Source of the DNA: a virus
Virus record (IMG/VR): IMGVR_UViG_3300009151_000237
Span: 1 to 31,978 of that record
Reading direction: 5' to 3' (one strand)
DNA: 31,978 nucleotides
Position numbers and translations under genes: made by a program. The notes below the pieces were generated by a model. The model saw only the letters and a list, made by a program, of their open reading frames with translations, ran no database searches and had not been told where the DNA came from. Below are positions 18,201 through 25,451 of the stretch, piece after piece. The number at the start of each line of letters is the position of its first letter. Within the stretch, counting starts at the first letter, position 1.

Positions 18201-19185
18201 CTAAACCGCCGATGCTCGCGAATGGTGCTTTTGGGTTGTTACCTTGTATGTTCAAAAAGAGTATTTCTGTGTTTGCTCCACCAATCATAGTGTTGGGTTC
18301 TGAACGTGTGAACCCGTATCCACCTTTTTTAACATCTATACGTTGAACTGATCCTGAAGTTGTTGTTCCAACTGTTGCAATTGCTTTTACTGGATTTACT
18401 GTAGCTGGGTTTATCCCGCCATATAATACCACAGGATCTCCACTGGAGTAGTTTGTTCCTCTGAACTTTGAATTTATCAGAACTTGACTGATCTGACCCA
18501 CAATCAACGCACTCAGAGTTTCTGATCCAACGGTGCCTGCAGGTACAATTTTGTTGTCTAAGAAATATACCAGTTGATTAGAAGAATCTACTACAGTAAC
18601 CGTTTCACCGGACTGAAACAACCTCTCAATATTTGAAATGAATACTTCAGTCTTTAGGCCATCATATGTTGCAGCTTCAACTGTAGCAATTGATTTTGAA
18701 ATGTTGCCGAATACTCGCAAATTTTGGATTTCTAGGAAATTCTGATTGCTTGTAGCTAACTTCAAGCTTTTGGAAATATACCATTTACCTGAAGAAGTTT
18801 TTAATACAACATCCTTGGTGTAAAATAATTCAACATCTGAATTGTATAGTGTACGAAATAGAAACTGGAAAGATGCTGGAGTGCCCTTGGATTGATATAG
18901 TTGTTTTGCGATTTTAATTACTTTTGTCTTGTCCGCAAGGATATCTTGTGGAAAATAAGACATAAAATCATTGACAAAATAATTTAAAAATTCATTCGTG
19001 GTTGTATCCACGTCCATGTAATTAGGTAAGCTCTTAGAAAAATCTAAAGTGTTACCTTGTTGTTCCATCCATTCATAATACGCTTGTAGAAACAGAGTAA
19101 AATTGGCGTAGTTTGGATCTTCGGTGATAAAGTTTGGTAACTGATATGGAATCAGCGTTGAGGTTTTATGATTACTTTGCATCAT
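15274..19185 (-). CDS. 7: Very large baseplate wedge protein, gp7-like, 1303 aa
   Basis: The gene lies directly after 6 and before 8 (apart from one fibre gene), the place of T4 gene 7, whose product starts wedge assembly with gp10, gp8 and gp6. The N-terminus (residues 12-40: 'IPYQLPNFITEDPNYANF' and 'FLQAYYEWMEQQGN') and residues 85-122 ('DKTKVIKIAKQLYQSKG') are conserved in aquatic T4-like phages. A later block at 884-907 has 'EKYRDVLLNLLHPAGMKVIG'. Length exceeds T4 gp7 (1032) by about 270. The excess is explained by a duplicated block at residues 536-680 and 1097-1245, plus a partial third copy at 394-460. The C-terminus is acidic ('TTEDDQSITTEDGTTLL'). Two adjacent ATGs are possible starts; the upstream one is used here. 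The gp7 call rests on gene order and remembered family pattern. Confidence 0.65.
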   Translation of the reverse strand: MMQSNHKTSTLIPYQLPNFITEDPNYANFTLFLQAYYEWMEQQGNTLDFSKSLPNYMDVDTTTNEFLNYFVNDFMSYFPQDILADKTKVIKIAKQLYQSKGTPASFQFLFRTLYNSDVELFYTKDVVLKTSSGKWYISKSLKLATSNQNFLEIQNLRVFGNISKSIATVEAATYDGLKTEVFISNIERLFQSGETVTVVDSSNQLVYFLDNKIVPAGTVGSETLSALIVGQISQVLINSKFRGTNYSSGDPVVLYGGINPATVNPVKAIATVGTTTSGSVQRIDVKKGGYGFTRSEPNTMIGGANTEILFLNIQGNNPKAPFASIGGLDSTQQANATMIPSDSIVLKRYHYIGNIAGSSGANTIGTQTYATVGAITTITTNLSANPPITPEMSTQVIGTGTYFTTDLFPGKLIYATDSVGTGGDFIGAVSSIANDTIFILTAPAAVAVNNNPYHVGNRNYTQQYYKFANNATANANTTLASAFTFSTFPTFPISSIIVNNQGGGLTTTPTLEVVSVYNTDILSKTNLERLGILAPIQIINPGKGYSVNDKIAFIGGSGYGAYANVTSVAALDGAINAISFVRNTADPFPHGGMGYFNPPVVVVAKLATGKVTTSNTSSVVTGNGTSFSTQISAGSLLVSNTNIILGTVKSVFNANTIILTSNATTALIANSFYFNTSILAAPGHLGAGAEFTQIVNKIGQITSFSISENGEDYIAAPGVSLKIQDLIITNVASTLVVPTGEHIYQGTSLATASYSAKVDSIIRIQASEPANTSVYQLRVYNYTSKPVPTSPLKIDSSGATLALVPNFINNNRATISTAADNSSFDSANAVMVYGDGQAKANATFLNGLVLSNGQYLDSSGQPSSFDVLQSVDYNNYTYELTLSKEIEKYRDVLLNLLHPAGMKVIGRIAMSSENTNTYDIKSGLEEAHTLSYYSGGGAYASMVVGTLANPSNNIIRITAPNWTVDSNLNNFIIPNTTSIEFAYGTGNNDIISSLIISVNAPANTVTISENVWTYLANVAVVKAYSGNNSILKIQSLTNSYNIVNNGNYSNTMYPMRDIVNVGDLVSVNGVSRTVTSIDTSYTALTLNAPITGTLQTISLKSPGANYSTNDKIIFVNSANGFGAYANVLSVNTTTGAITSVGYVSNTANPQPLGGLNYSIYAVPTLVVANVAIGTITAANTSNAVTGTGTSFTTQLTSGAPLVANTNVLLGIINYISNDTTLYLIANSSYVATANAFYKSTAILSVPGINNSGTVSVSRLLVSNPGDIQSVLLFNSTGVEYYTELTTEDDQSITTEDGTTLLIG
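15451..17580 (-). repeat. Internal duplication in gp7-like protein
   Basis: Residues 536-680 (17580-17146) and 1097-1245 (15897-15451) share the order 'PG..YS.NDKI.F', 'G.GAYANV.SV', 'AI..V..V.NTA.P.P.GG..Y', 'TGTGTSF.TQ..SG' and 'L.AN.FY..T.IL'. Residues 394-460 hold a third, partial copy ('VIGTGTYFTTDLFPGKLIY' and 'SIANDTIFIL'). The copies are well diverged at DNA level, so this is older than the fibre-module copies. Confidence 0.85.
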
Positions 19186-19190
19186 TTATC

Positions 19191-21266
19191 TTAACTTCTT
19201 GATTGATTAACGTTTACAACAATTGCATTTGGATCATACGGATCTATTGTAATTATTTTGTTGTATGTTGAAGCTATGATTGTAGTAGTGGGGCTTGCGG
19301 TAATAGTCAATTGACCTAAAGGATTGTCAACTTGGAGTACATTCATTTCTGGTATTGTTATAACACCCAATACATAATCTATTGTTCCTGCATTACTATT
19401 TACCACAACTTTACCATATGTAGAATCATTGTAATAAGTTTTTAAGACACCATAACGACCTTGCAGAGTACATACCAATACTGCATTGGTTCCTGTTTGG
19501 TCGCCAACTGCAGCAGTAACTGTGGCAATTGCTGTTGTATAGCCAGACCCAGTACTCAATACATTAATGGAATAAAGTCTTCCGTTTACTATAGTGGCTG
19601 ATGCGGTTGCACCTGTGCCGTCACCGGTGATAGTGATTTTTGGTATAGATGTATAATTAAACCCGGGATTTACTATGTAAACAATTTCTAATCCACCAGT
19701 CGGAGTAGGCACTTCTTCAAAAAAGACATCCGAAAACGTGTCTGTAGTATTAGTTAAATCTGGAACTCTAATTCCTGGTGAACTGGAAATACTACTTCCA
19801 TATATGCCCCGTTTCAACGGAGTGTTATAGTTTAAAATGTATGTGGTTGTAGTGCCTAGTGTTGGGTATATTTTCTTCTGTAGATTAACTGTAAAATCGG
19901 AAGAAACAATGGACTTGTCGAATGAATTAATTGCAGATAATATTGCAAAAGAACTGAATGTTGAATTGAAAGTATTCAAGCTGGTTGCTGAGTAGCTGTA
20001 TAGTGTGGATTGAATGCCTGTTTGTATTTCACCTGCAGTCAATTTGGTTTTTGCTGGGCTATACATCAAAGTAATTGCTAACTGAATATATGTGTAATCT
20101 GGATTAACCAACACCGGCTCAACTGTCACTACACTGATTGGTCTGATAACCTGGTCCAATAATAACTTTTTCTGTGTTTCGGTTAAATCATATGCTCCTG
20201 CAGGTTTCAATGAAATGAATACTTGGCCGTACGCTGGTGGAGTATTTTCTTCTCCACCCCAAACTGATACTGCATCAAATGATATTCCAAGATTATTCCG
20301 TTTGAGTATCGTGATGTAGTCATTTTTACTCACTGCGCGGCCCTGTGAAGCAAATGCTTTAGGTGCTTGAAACTTAATCGAATCAATTGATTCTTTGTAT
20401 CTACCTTGTGTTGCTGCTTGATACGGAGTGACTGTTACGGACGATACCGAGCCAAGATTATCCATCAATGCAAAATTATTTGCTAATCCACCTGCAGCAC
20501 CATTTGTTGAAATGTATGTTATACTTATAATGTTTCCGTCTGTAAGTTTCTGCCCTAGGATTCCGTCTCCAAAATAAAGCTGGTAATTTCCATTAATTGC
20601 TTCTTGTAGGAAATATACCTCGTCAGTTGATCCAAGAGTCAAATAGTCTGTAGTTGGGTTGAATGTCTGTTGTGCATTGTTATTTAAAGATTGTTGCACC
20701 CTAACAACCAACGTCGATGTGTCGATGTTTGCGTCCGGAATTTCAAAAATGTATTTTGGATTGGTTGTGCTATCAACGGTAAACGTGTATGTTGCAACTT
20801 TTCCTTGTTTTAGTTCTATTTGGTTAAATTGTGCTTGACCATTAGAAACTGATGTAGTATATGAGTCTGTGGTAACATAGTTATAATTCACACCGTCAAT
20901 GGCCTCAGACATGAAGTTGGCATATCTTGGAACTGTAAACGTGGTAGTTGTTACTCCGCCGAATGCAAGATTAATTTGCGCTACTGCACCGACATAGGAC
21001 TGCGGCACGTAGTTCATCAGTTTAGCGTGTGATATCACAGATGCCCGTTGTAATGCGGAATCTAGAAACATCTCATTTGCAACCATGTTCAAATAAAACG
21101 CATTGTATTGCGTGTTATATGCCAATACATCTAACAAAGTGGACATAGCCGAACCTGAAAAGTTGTAATCCTTAAAGGTGTCTTGAGACTGCAAATATGT
21201 AATGAAATTCTGTTTTATGTCTCCAAAATCAAGATTGGCGACTTGGATATTTGTATTTGATGCCAT
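19191..21266 (-). CDS. 6: Baseplate wedge protein gp6 (baseplate J-like)
   Basis: A homologue of T4 gp6, which forms the inner dodecameric ring of the baseplate and belongs to the J-like wedge family. The N-terminal third is diagnostic: 'DYNFSGSAMSTLLDVLAYNT' at residues 33-52, then 'NAFYLNMVANEMFLDSALQR'. The middle has 'YQLYFGDGILGQKL' and 'GRAVSKNDYITILKR', typical of J-like proteins. Length 691 is close to T4's 660. Residues about 525-600 carry an added pair of 'GFNYTS.PKITITGDGTGA' and 'GSGYTTAIATVTAA' beta-repeats. The start ATG overlaps the stop of gene 25 by one base, and the next gene follows after five bases, so 25-6-7 is one translational unit. Confidence 0.88.
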   Translation of the reverse strand: MASNTNIQVANLDFGDIKQNFITYLQSQDTFKDYNFSGSAMSTLLDVLAYNTQYNAFYLNMVANEMFLDSALQRASVISHAKLMNYVPQSYVGAVAQINLAFGGVTTTTFTVPRYANFMSEAIDGVNYNYVTTDSYTTSVSNGQAQFNQIELKQGKVATYTFTVDSTTNPKYIFEIPDANIDTSTLVVRVQQSLNNNAQQTFNPTTDYLTLGSTDEVYFLQEAINGNYQLYFGDGILGQKLTDGNIISITYISTNGAAGGLANNFALMDNLGSVSSVTVTPYQAATQGRYKESIDSIKFQAPKAFASQGRAVSKNDYITILKRNNLGISFDAVSVWGGEENTPPAYGQVFISLKPAGAYDLTETQKKLLLDQVIRPISVVTVEPVLVNPDYTYIQLAITLMYSPAKTKLTAGEIQTGIQSTLYSYSATSLNTFNSTFSSFAILSAINSFDKSIVSSDFTVNLQKKIYPTLGTTTTYILNYNTPLKRGIYGSSISSSPGIRVPDLTNTTDTFSDVFFEEVPTPTGGLEIVYIVNPGFNYTSIPKITITGDGTGATASATIVNGRLYSINVLSTGSGYTTAIATVTAAVGDQTGTNAVLVCTLQGRYGVLKTYYNDSTYGKVVVNSNAGTIDYVLGVITIPEMNVLQVDNPLGQLTITASPTTTIIASTYNKIITIDPYDPNAIVVNVNQSRS

Positions 21267-21658
21267 TATCTGGACCTTTGAAGGATTAGATTTACCGCTG
21301 AAGGTGTTGTATTATTACCAACATAAAACTGTATGTATACTGTAAAAGAATTCATGTCCGGATTCAATTTCACCTGCAGAACATCAATAGCGGCTCTAGG
21401 TTCGAAATTGGATATCACATTCCTAATTTCACCTTCCAGTATGTTTGCCGTCAAATCAGTTGCCATCTCAAATAGTAGTGCATCTATATTTGCGCCAAGG
21501 TCCGGCTGAAATGGTCGCTCATAAAAATTTGTCAGTAGTAGATTCCTAATTGACGCAATAACCGCCTGGTCATCATAACGCATAGCAACATCCCGCGTAC
21601 CTGGAGTACGTTTGAACGTTAAATCTAAATCTGCATAAATCTTTTTTAATTGTGCCAT
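21266..21658 (-). CDS. 25: Baseplate wedge protein gp25 (GPW/gp25 family)
   Basis: The 130-residue length matches the T4 gp25 / P2 gpW family, which binds the gp6 dimer and nucleates sheath polymerisation. Diagnostic residues are 'NLLLTNFYERPFQPDLGANI' at 38-57, with the conserved ERPF..D.G. element and 'ALLFE' after it, and 'NVISNFEPRAAI' near residue 83 with the conserved EPR triplet. It sits directly ahead of gene 6, as expected for a physical partner, with a one-base overlap. CATAAATA lies four bases before the ATG and there is no Shine-Dalgarno sequence. Confidence 0.92.
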   Translation of the reverse strand: MAQLKKIYADLDLTFKRTPGTRDVAMRYDDQAVIASIRNLLLTNFYERPFQPDLGANIDALLFEMATDLTANILEGEIRNVISNFEPRAAIDVLQVKLNPDMNSFTVYIQFYVGNNTTPSAVNLILQRSR

Positions 21659-21662
21659 TTGT

Positions 21663-21670
21663 TATTTATG
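21663..21670 (-). promoter_or_regulatory. CATAAATA box four bases before gene 25 start
   Basis: The box lies in the 43-nt gap between the 117-residue gene and gene 25. It is the same octamer as the promoter candidate at 1726-1733 but is followed by only ACAA before ATG. As a late promoter it would give a leaderless or nearly leaderless transcript for the 25-6-7-fibre group. Confidence 0.4.
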
Positions 21671-21701
21671 TGTGATGAATTGACTGTGTGGTTAACTATT
21701 G

Positions 21702-22055
21702 TTATGCTGGTGTATTTACTTGCATTACAATCCAAGCACCAGTTTCTTCATCCCATGTATATGGCTTATCATCCCCCGGTCGCGGAATTGGTGCATCCCA
21801 TAAACAAGTTTCTTCATTGAGTGCCCAACTAGGAAATGGTTTTGGTGGAATAAATGCATCCCTGTCTACGTCGTAAGTGTAACCAATACCTGCGTAGTTC
21901 TTACGAAGTGGGCGACCTTCAGGATGCACTCCACCCGAGGTATTGTAACTGGTCTGAACCCAACCTGTACCAAAAAGACCTGTGTCAATAACGTCTTGTT
22001 CAATGACTAATACTTGTGTGACAATGCCGTCAACTACTTGTGCAAAATGAGACAT
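21702..22055 (-). CDS. Conserved aquatic-phage protein of unknown function, 117 aa
   Basis: I recognise the pattern but not a function. Many aquatic phages encode a small protein with 'SHFA...DGIVTQV' at the start, then 'W.QTSYNT.GG', 'LRKNYAGIGYTYD', 'RDAFIPPKP.PSW.LNEETC' and a final 'YTWDEETGAWI'. All of these are present here in that order. It is Trp/Tyr-rich, without signal peptide or membrane segment. It lies between the glycine-rich fibre gene and wedge gene 25, with AAGGAAAG as ribosome-binding site, so a virion or tail-assembly role is plausible. A structural tip or fibre-decorating protein fits as well as a chaperone. Confidence 0.75.
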   Translation of the reverse strand: MSHFAQVVDGIVTQVLVIEQDVIDTGLFGTGWVQTSYNTSGGVHPEGRPLRKNYAGIGYTYDVDRDAFIPPKPFPSWALNEETCLWDAPIPRPGDDKPYTWDEETGAWIVMQVNTPA

Positions 22056-22067
22056 ACTTATCTTTCC

Positions 22068-23669
22068 TTAAAATATAATTGTTCCTGTAGATGTGAATTT
22101 ATAGGTTCGATATCCACCAGAAACTGTGATGGTTGGTGAACCTGTTACGAGAGTCGGTGTTGGATATGTATCTGCATAGCGAAGTATCACAACACCTGAG
22201 CCGCCATAACCTGCAGTCCAGTTTCCAGAATTGCCGCCACCGCCGCCGCCAGTGTTTGTGCTGCCCGAGGTGCCAGATCCGTAGCCAGACAAATAGGCTG
22301 CTTGCCCTGCACCGCCGCCGCCTTGCCCGCCAGCACCACCATATTGAATCCATGCACCACCACCGCCGCCACCGGCATAGTATGTTCCTGAACCAATGGG
22401 CCATTCTCTACCTGCGCCGCCGGCACCGCAATATGTATAATCTCCGTTTCCACAATTACCGCCGACGGCACTAGCACCACCGCCACCACCGCCACCACCG
22501 TAGCCTCCAGTCGAGCTACCTGCGCCGCCACCATAACCTTGACCAGGAGTACCTGCACCACCAGCGGTGCTTGAGTATCCGCCACCATAACCACTACCGC
22601 CTGCAATTCCAGATGAATAACCGCCACCACCAACTGAAGATATGGTCGAGAAACTAGAAGCTATACCCGCAAGCCCTGTAGTATTTTGCCCGCCGGCGCC
22701 ACCGGCTCCAATAGTAACAGCTAGAATGCTGGCTGATGGAACCACTGCAAAACCTGTGCGGAACCCGCCAGCGCCACCACCGCTGCCGCTGCTTGAATTA
22801 CCTCCACCGCCACCAGCAACAATTAGATATTCAACCGTAGGAGTTGGCAACACTGCCGCTGAAGGTATTGCAATACCCAGTGTGTTGGAAAGTAATTTTG
22901 GTGTTCCTATGAAATTTTTTATCAAGTAATCTGAAGACACTCCAGTACTGTTCAATTGACTTATCGTTTGGAAATCTTTTATCAATGCAAGTGAGTTCAC
23001 ATAAAAAGAAGTATCTGCAGTTCTTCTAGTGTTCAATAAAGAGTAACACCCTTGCACATGCCCAATAATAGTATTCATAGATGCTGCACTTACCGCCGGG
23101 TCTGCTATAGTCACTGCATCTGCACTCAAAGTAATGACATTAGCAGCAACTGCTGGAGCAATCGTTAGACTTGTAAAATTACCTAGAATTGGAGTATTAT
23201 TTTGTAATTTGTCTGTTTGGTTTAATATTGAAACTACTTGTCTACCGACTGCAGTAGCAATTTGATAATCTGGTGTATTTGCACTATCCTGGGATTGTGT
23301 AACATTCGATAAGTTGTTCGTGTGTATAATGAAAGACGCAATTTCTGCATTCAATGTATTTGCGGACATCATTAGTGTGTTTGCTACACTAAATTTAGTC
23401 GAATCGGATCCTAAGTATGTAATACTGATAGTGTTCGCAGAAGACATTATCATAGTTGATAACGTCGAAATGAAAGCCAAATTGGCCGACATTGGATTTT
23501 GATAATAGCTGGAAATACTTGAGGTGTTGGAACTGGCCAAATCATTTATTTGCCATTGAGCTAGATTGGTCTGCCCAGTATAGAACTGCTTTTGTGCATC
23601 GGTAAAATTCACAACCGAGCCAAAAACAGTCGAATCGAAATTGTAACCTAATCTAGAAAATACAGACAT
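22068..23669 (-). CDS. Glycine-rich tail fibre/adhesin protein, 533 aa
   Basis: The product has two parts. Residues 1-275 are largely helical, Ser/Asn/Ala-rich, without a recognised motif ('SRLGYNFDSTVFG' at the start). Residues 279-498 form a classical glycine-rich domain: 'VEYLIVAGGGGG', 'GGAGGFRTG', 'VTIGAGGAGGQ', several poly-Gly runs and a closing 'GGSGVVILRYA'. A short beta segment follows ('GGYRTYKFTSTGT'). Such domains occur at the ends of phage fibres and are thought to pack as polyglycine helices that present receptor-binding loops. Cys406 and Cys414 in a loop could form a pair. The gene lies between the spike gene and wedge 25, an unusual place that may reflect a central baseplate fibre. 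TTGGAG precedes the ATG. Confidence 0.75.
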   Translation of the reverse strand: MSVFSRLGYNFDSTVFGSVVNFTDAQKQFYTGQTNLAQWQINDLASSNTSSISSYYQNPMSANLAFISTLSTMIMSSANTISITYLGSDSTKFSVANTLMMSANTLNAEIASFIIHTNNLSNVTQSQDSANTPDYQIATAVGRQVVSILNQTDKLQNNTPILGNFTSLTIAPAVAANVITLSADAVTIADPAVSAASMNTIIGHVQGCYSLLNTRRTADTSFYVNSLALIKDFQTISQLNSTGVSSDYLIKNFIGTPKLLSNTLGIAIPSAAVLPTPTVEYLIVAGGGGGNSSSGSGGGAGGFRTGFAVVPSASILAVTIGAGGAGGQNTTGLAGIASSFSTISSVGGGGYSSGIAGGSGYGGGYSSTAGGAGTPGQGYGGGAGSSTGGYGGGGGGGGASAVGGNCGNGDYTYCGAGGAGREWPIGSGTYYAGGGGGGAWIQYGGAGGQGGGGAGQAAYLSGYGSGTSGSTNTGGGGGGNSGNWTAGYGGSGVVILRYADTYPTPTLVTGSPTITVSGGYRTYKFTSTGTIIF

Positions 23670-23682
23670 AAAGAAACTCCAA

Positions 23683-24429
23683 TTATATCATTAAAGTCAA
23701 TGGCGGCGTCGTCGGCACACCTTTGGCTAGATGCACATGTGTATTATACGCGAGCCGCATCATCATCATTGAACCTGCAACGTCTTGAACCATTATCCCC
23801 GAAATCCATCCTGGTATTGGTGTCAAAGGTATAGGTGAACCCGCACATATGAAACCTGGCGTAATAAAACCTAAAGCTGCGGATGATTGCATACCTGCAC
23901 TTATATTCAACATTGCAGATACACTTTGTTCTGCGGTAATGCTACCTGAAACATTTAAGTCACCATTGATATTAACTGATTCCGAAAATAGACTTATGTT
24001 ACCTTGAGAAGTAATGTCAACATCGCCTGTTCCATTGATTGTTGTATCTCCTTCCACAACTTGGTCTAAGTTTCCTTTTACTATCTGCTGTAGATCACCA
24101 TCAACACGAATTAAACCATCACCTAATATGTGTATAACACATGCGCCGTTGACTGTGATGTTACATTGGCCTTCTACTAGGACATTGTTATTGCCTGCAG
24201 TTATCTGGTAATTGTCTCTCACGACTTTAGTTACAACGTCGCCGTTTGGTTGAAACTCTTGGAACGAACCATCGCGATGTTGAATACGAACCCGTTCTCT
24301 GTCTGGTGTGTCGTCTAATTCAATTGAGTGCCATGATTCAGATTGCCATACTTTATCATAAGGATACGTAGGAAGATTGTCTGGATCAAGGACCACAGGT
24401 TCCGTCCACATACTAATATTTGCTGTCAT
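23683..24429 (-). CDS. Baseplate central spike protein (gp5 C-terminal beta-helix type)
   Basis: This 248-residue protein looks like the membrane-piercing spike that in T4 is the C-terminal part of gp5. After an N-terminal segment ('WHSIELDDTPDRERVRIQHR', residues 34-53) comes a regular series of short beta strands at residues 60-165 ('NYQITAGNNNVLVEGQ', 'NITVNGA', 'GDLQQIVKGNLDQVVEGDTT', 'GDVDITSQGNISLF') typical of a triple-stranded beta-helix. The C-terminus has 'NTHVHLAKGVPTTPP' with His231 and His233. An HxH motif at the tip of the P2 and phi92 spikes binds iron. It directly follows the gp5-like OB gene, so here the T4 gp5 functions are divided between two genes. Confidence 0.78.
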   Translation of the reverse strand: MTANISMWTEPVVLDPDNLPTYPYDKVWQSESWHSIELDDTPDRERVRIQHRDGSFQEFQPNGDVVTKVVRDNYQITAGNNNVLVEGQCNITVNGACVIHILGDGLIRVDGDLQQIVKGNLDQVVEGDTTINGTGDVDITSQGNISLFSESVNINGDLNVSGSITAEQSVSAMLNISAGMQSSAALGFITPGFICAGSPIPLTPIPGWISGIMVQDVAGSMMMMRLAYNTHVHLAKGVPTTPPLTLMI

Positions 24430-24440
24430 TTTAGGAGACC

Positions 24441-25451
24441 TTATGCCAATTTTGGTATTACTGCATTTGCTGCTGAAGTAATTTGATTAGTTAATGCTGT
24501 GCTAGCGGTATTTATAGTGGTTTGAGCAATCGCCTGAGCATTAGTGAGCACCGTGGCCGCAGCAATTAACGGTTTTGCTGCAGCAGTCACCTGACCTAAA
24601 GCACTGGTAAAATTGGCTAAACATGCTTTCAATGCAGCGGCAGCTTTAGCGGGTAATGATAGGATGAATTGTATAATTTGTTGAACTAATTTTATATATT
24701 TTTGAATTGCTTTAATTTCATCAAGTATAGGCTTCAACTCTTTTTGGATTAACTTGATTTTTTGTTTTATGTACCGAACTGCTTGAGTAATTTGTGTCAC
24801 AATAGGTAGCGCAGCAGCTCCAGCAAACAGTGCTGCAATTGCATCACGAATTATTTTCACAGCTTTCATAATGACAGATTTGATTTTAGCGATAGCTAAT
24901 GTTGTTTCTGCTGTAATGTCACAAACGTGTGCTCTGTTATTGTATGCTTTTTCGAATACTGTGCCTACAAAAACTCCTCTAGCAATAGCTGGTGTAGTTG
25001 GTTGCCCAATGTATGTTTGTGCAGATACAGTTTGAGTATTTGCTGTTGTTGATGTGGTTGTTGAGGCTGCCGCAGGAACTCTAGGTGCTGCTGCAATCTG
25101 TGCTGGTGTTCTTGGATCTTGAAATCCAGTGTTTCCTGATGGGTCTGCTGTCTTTATACCAGGTAGCACGCCGAGCATGATAGGGAACTGGCCAGCTTCG
25201 GCGTCAGCAAAAAAACCGGTAACATAATCACCTTCTTTTGGTGTGCTAAAATTACCCGAATTGTTCGACGGCAACACAGGTAAAGCCCAGGGTAAATCGG
25301 ATGAAGGTATTAGTTGGAGATTATCAGTGTGCCAACCAAAAATTCTAACCTGGCATCGACCTAACCCTAGTGGATCCATCCGATTTTCAACTACGCCCAT
25401 CCACCAGATGAAACCATTCATGCCGGCAAAATTATTAATCATTTTAGACAT
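24441..25451 (-). CDS. 5: Baseplate hub protein, gp5 OB-fold with helical C-terminus, no lysozyme
   Basis: The N-terminus is the gp5-type OB fold that sits on the gp27 ring: 'WWMGVVENRMDPLGLGRCQV' at residues 16-35, 'IFGWHTDN', 'LPWALPVLPSNNSG' and 'GDYVTGFFADAEAGQFPIML' up to residue 93. Residues 100-160 are a Pro/Ala/Thr linker. From 185 to 336 the chain is Ala/Ile/Lys-rich and helical ('AIQKYIKLVQQIIQFILSL'), with no T4-lysozyme motif. T4 gp5 has 575 residues with a lysozyme and a spike; here the spike is a separate downstream gene and the lysozyme is absent. The start overlaps the stop of the gp27-like gene by one base, as expected for hub partners. Confidence 0.78.
   Translation of the reverse strand: MSKMINNFAGMNGFIWWMGVVENRMDPLGLGRCQVRIFGWHTDNLQLIPSSDLPWALPVLPSNNSGNFSTPKEGDYVTGFFADAEAGQFPIMLGVLPGIKTADPSGNTGFQDPRTPAQIAAAPRVPAAASTTTSTTANTQTVSAQTYIGQPTTPAIARGVFVGTVFEKAYNNRAHVCDITAETTLAIAKIKSVIMKAVKIIRDAIAALFAGAAALPIVTQITQAVRYIKQKIKLIQKELKPILDEIKAIQKYIKLVQQIIQFILSLPAKAAAALKACLANFTSALGQVTAAAKPLIAAATVLTNAQAIAQTTINTASTALTNQITSAANAVIPKLA
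24509..24516 (-). promoter_or_regulatory. Exact TATAAATA inside gene 5, upstream of spike gene
   Basis: A perfect minus-strand TATAAATA is 80 nt before the spike start, within the C-terminal codons of the gp5-like gene. It could give an extra spike transcript, needed in three copies per virion, but a chance match inside coding sequence cannot be excluded. Confidence 0.25.

Noticed and set aside
19183-19193. GATAAAT sequence just before the gp7-like start considered as a promoter
   Set aside because: It merges with the tandem ATGATG start and the stop of gene 6, lacks the final A of the box, and the genes are already coupled by a five-base gap.
22099-22633. Open frames of 101, 113 and 148 codons in other frames over the glycine-rich gene
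   Set aside because: GGN-rich codons give long open frames in every phase (Trp/Arg-rich, Val/Ala-rich or His/Arg-rich). Only the Gly-rich frame gives a known protein pattern.
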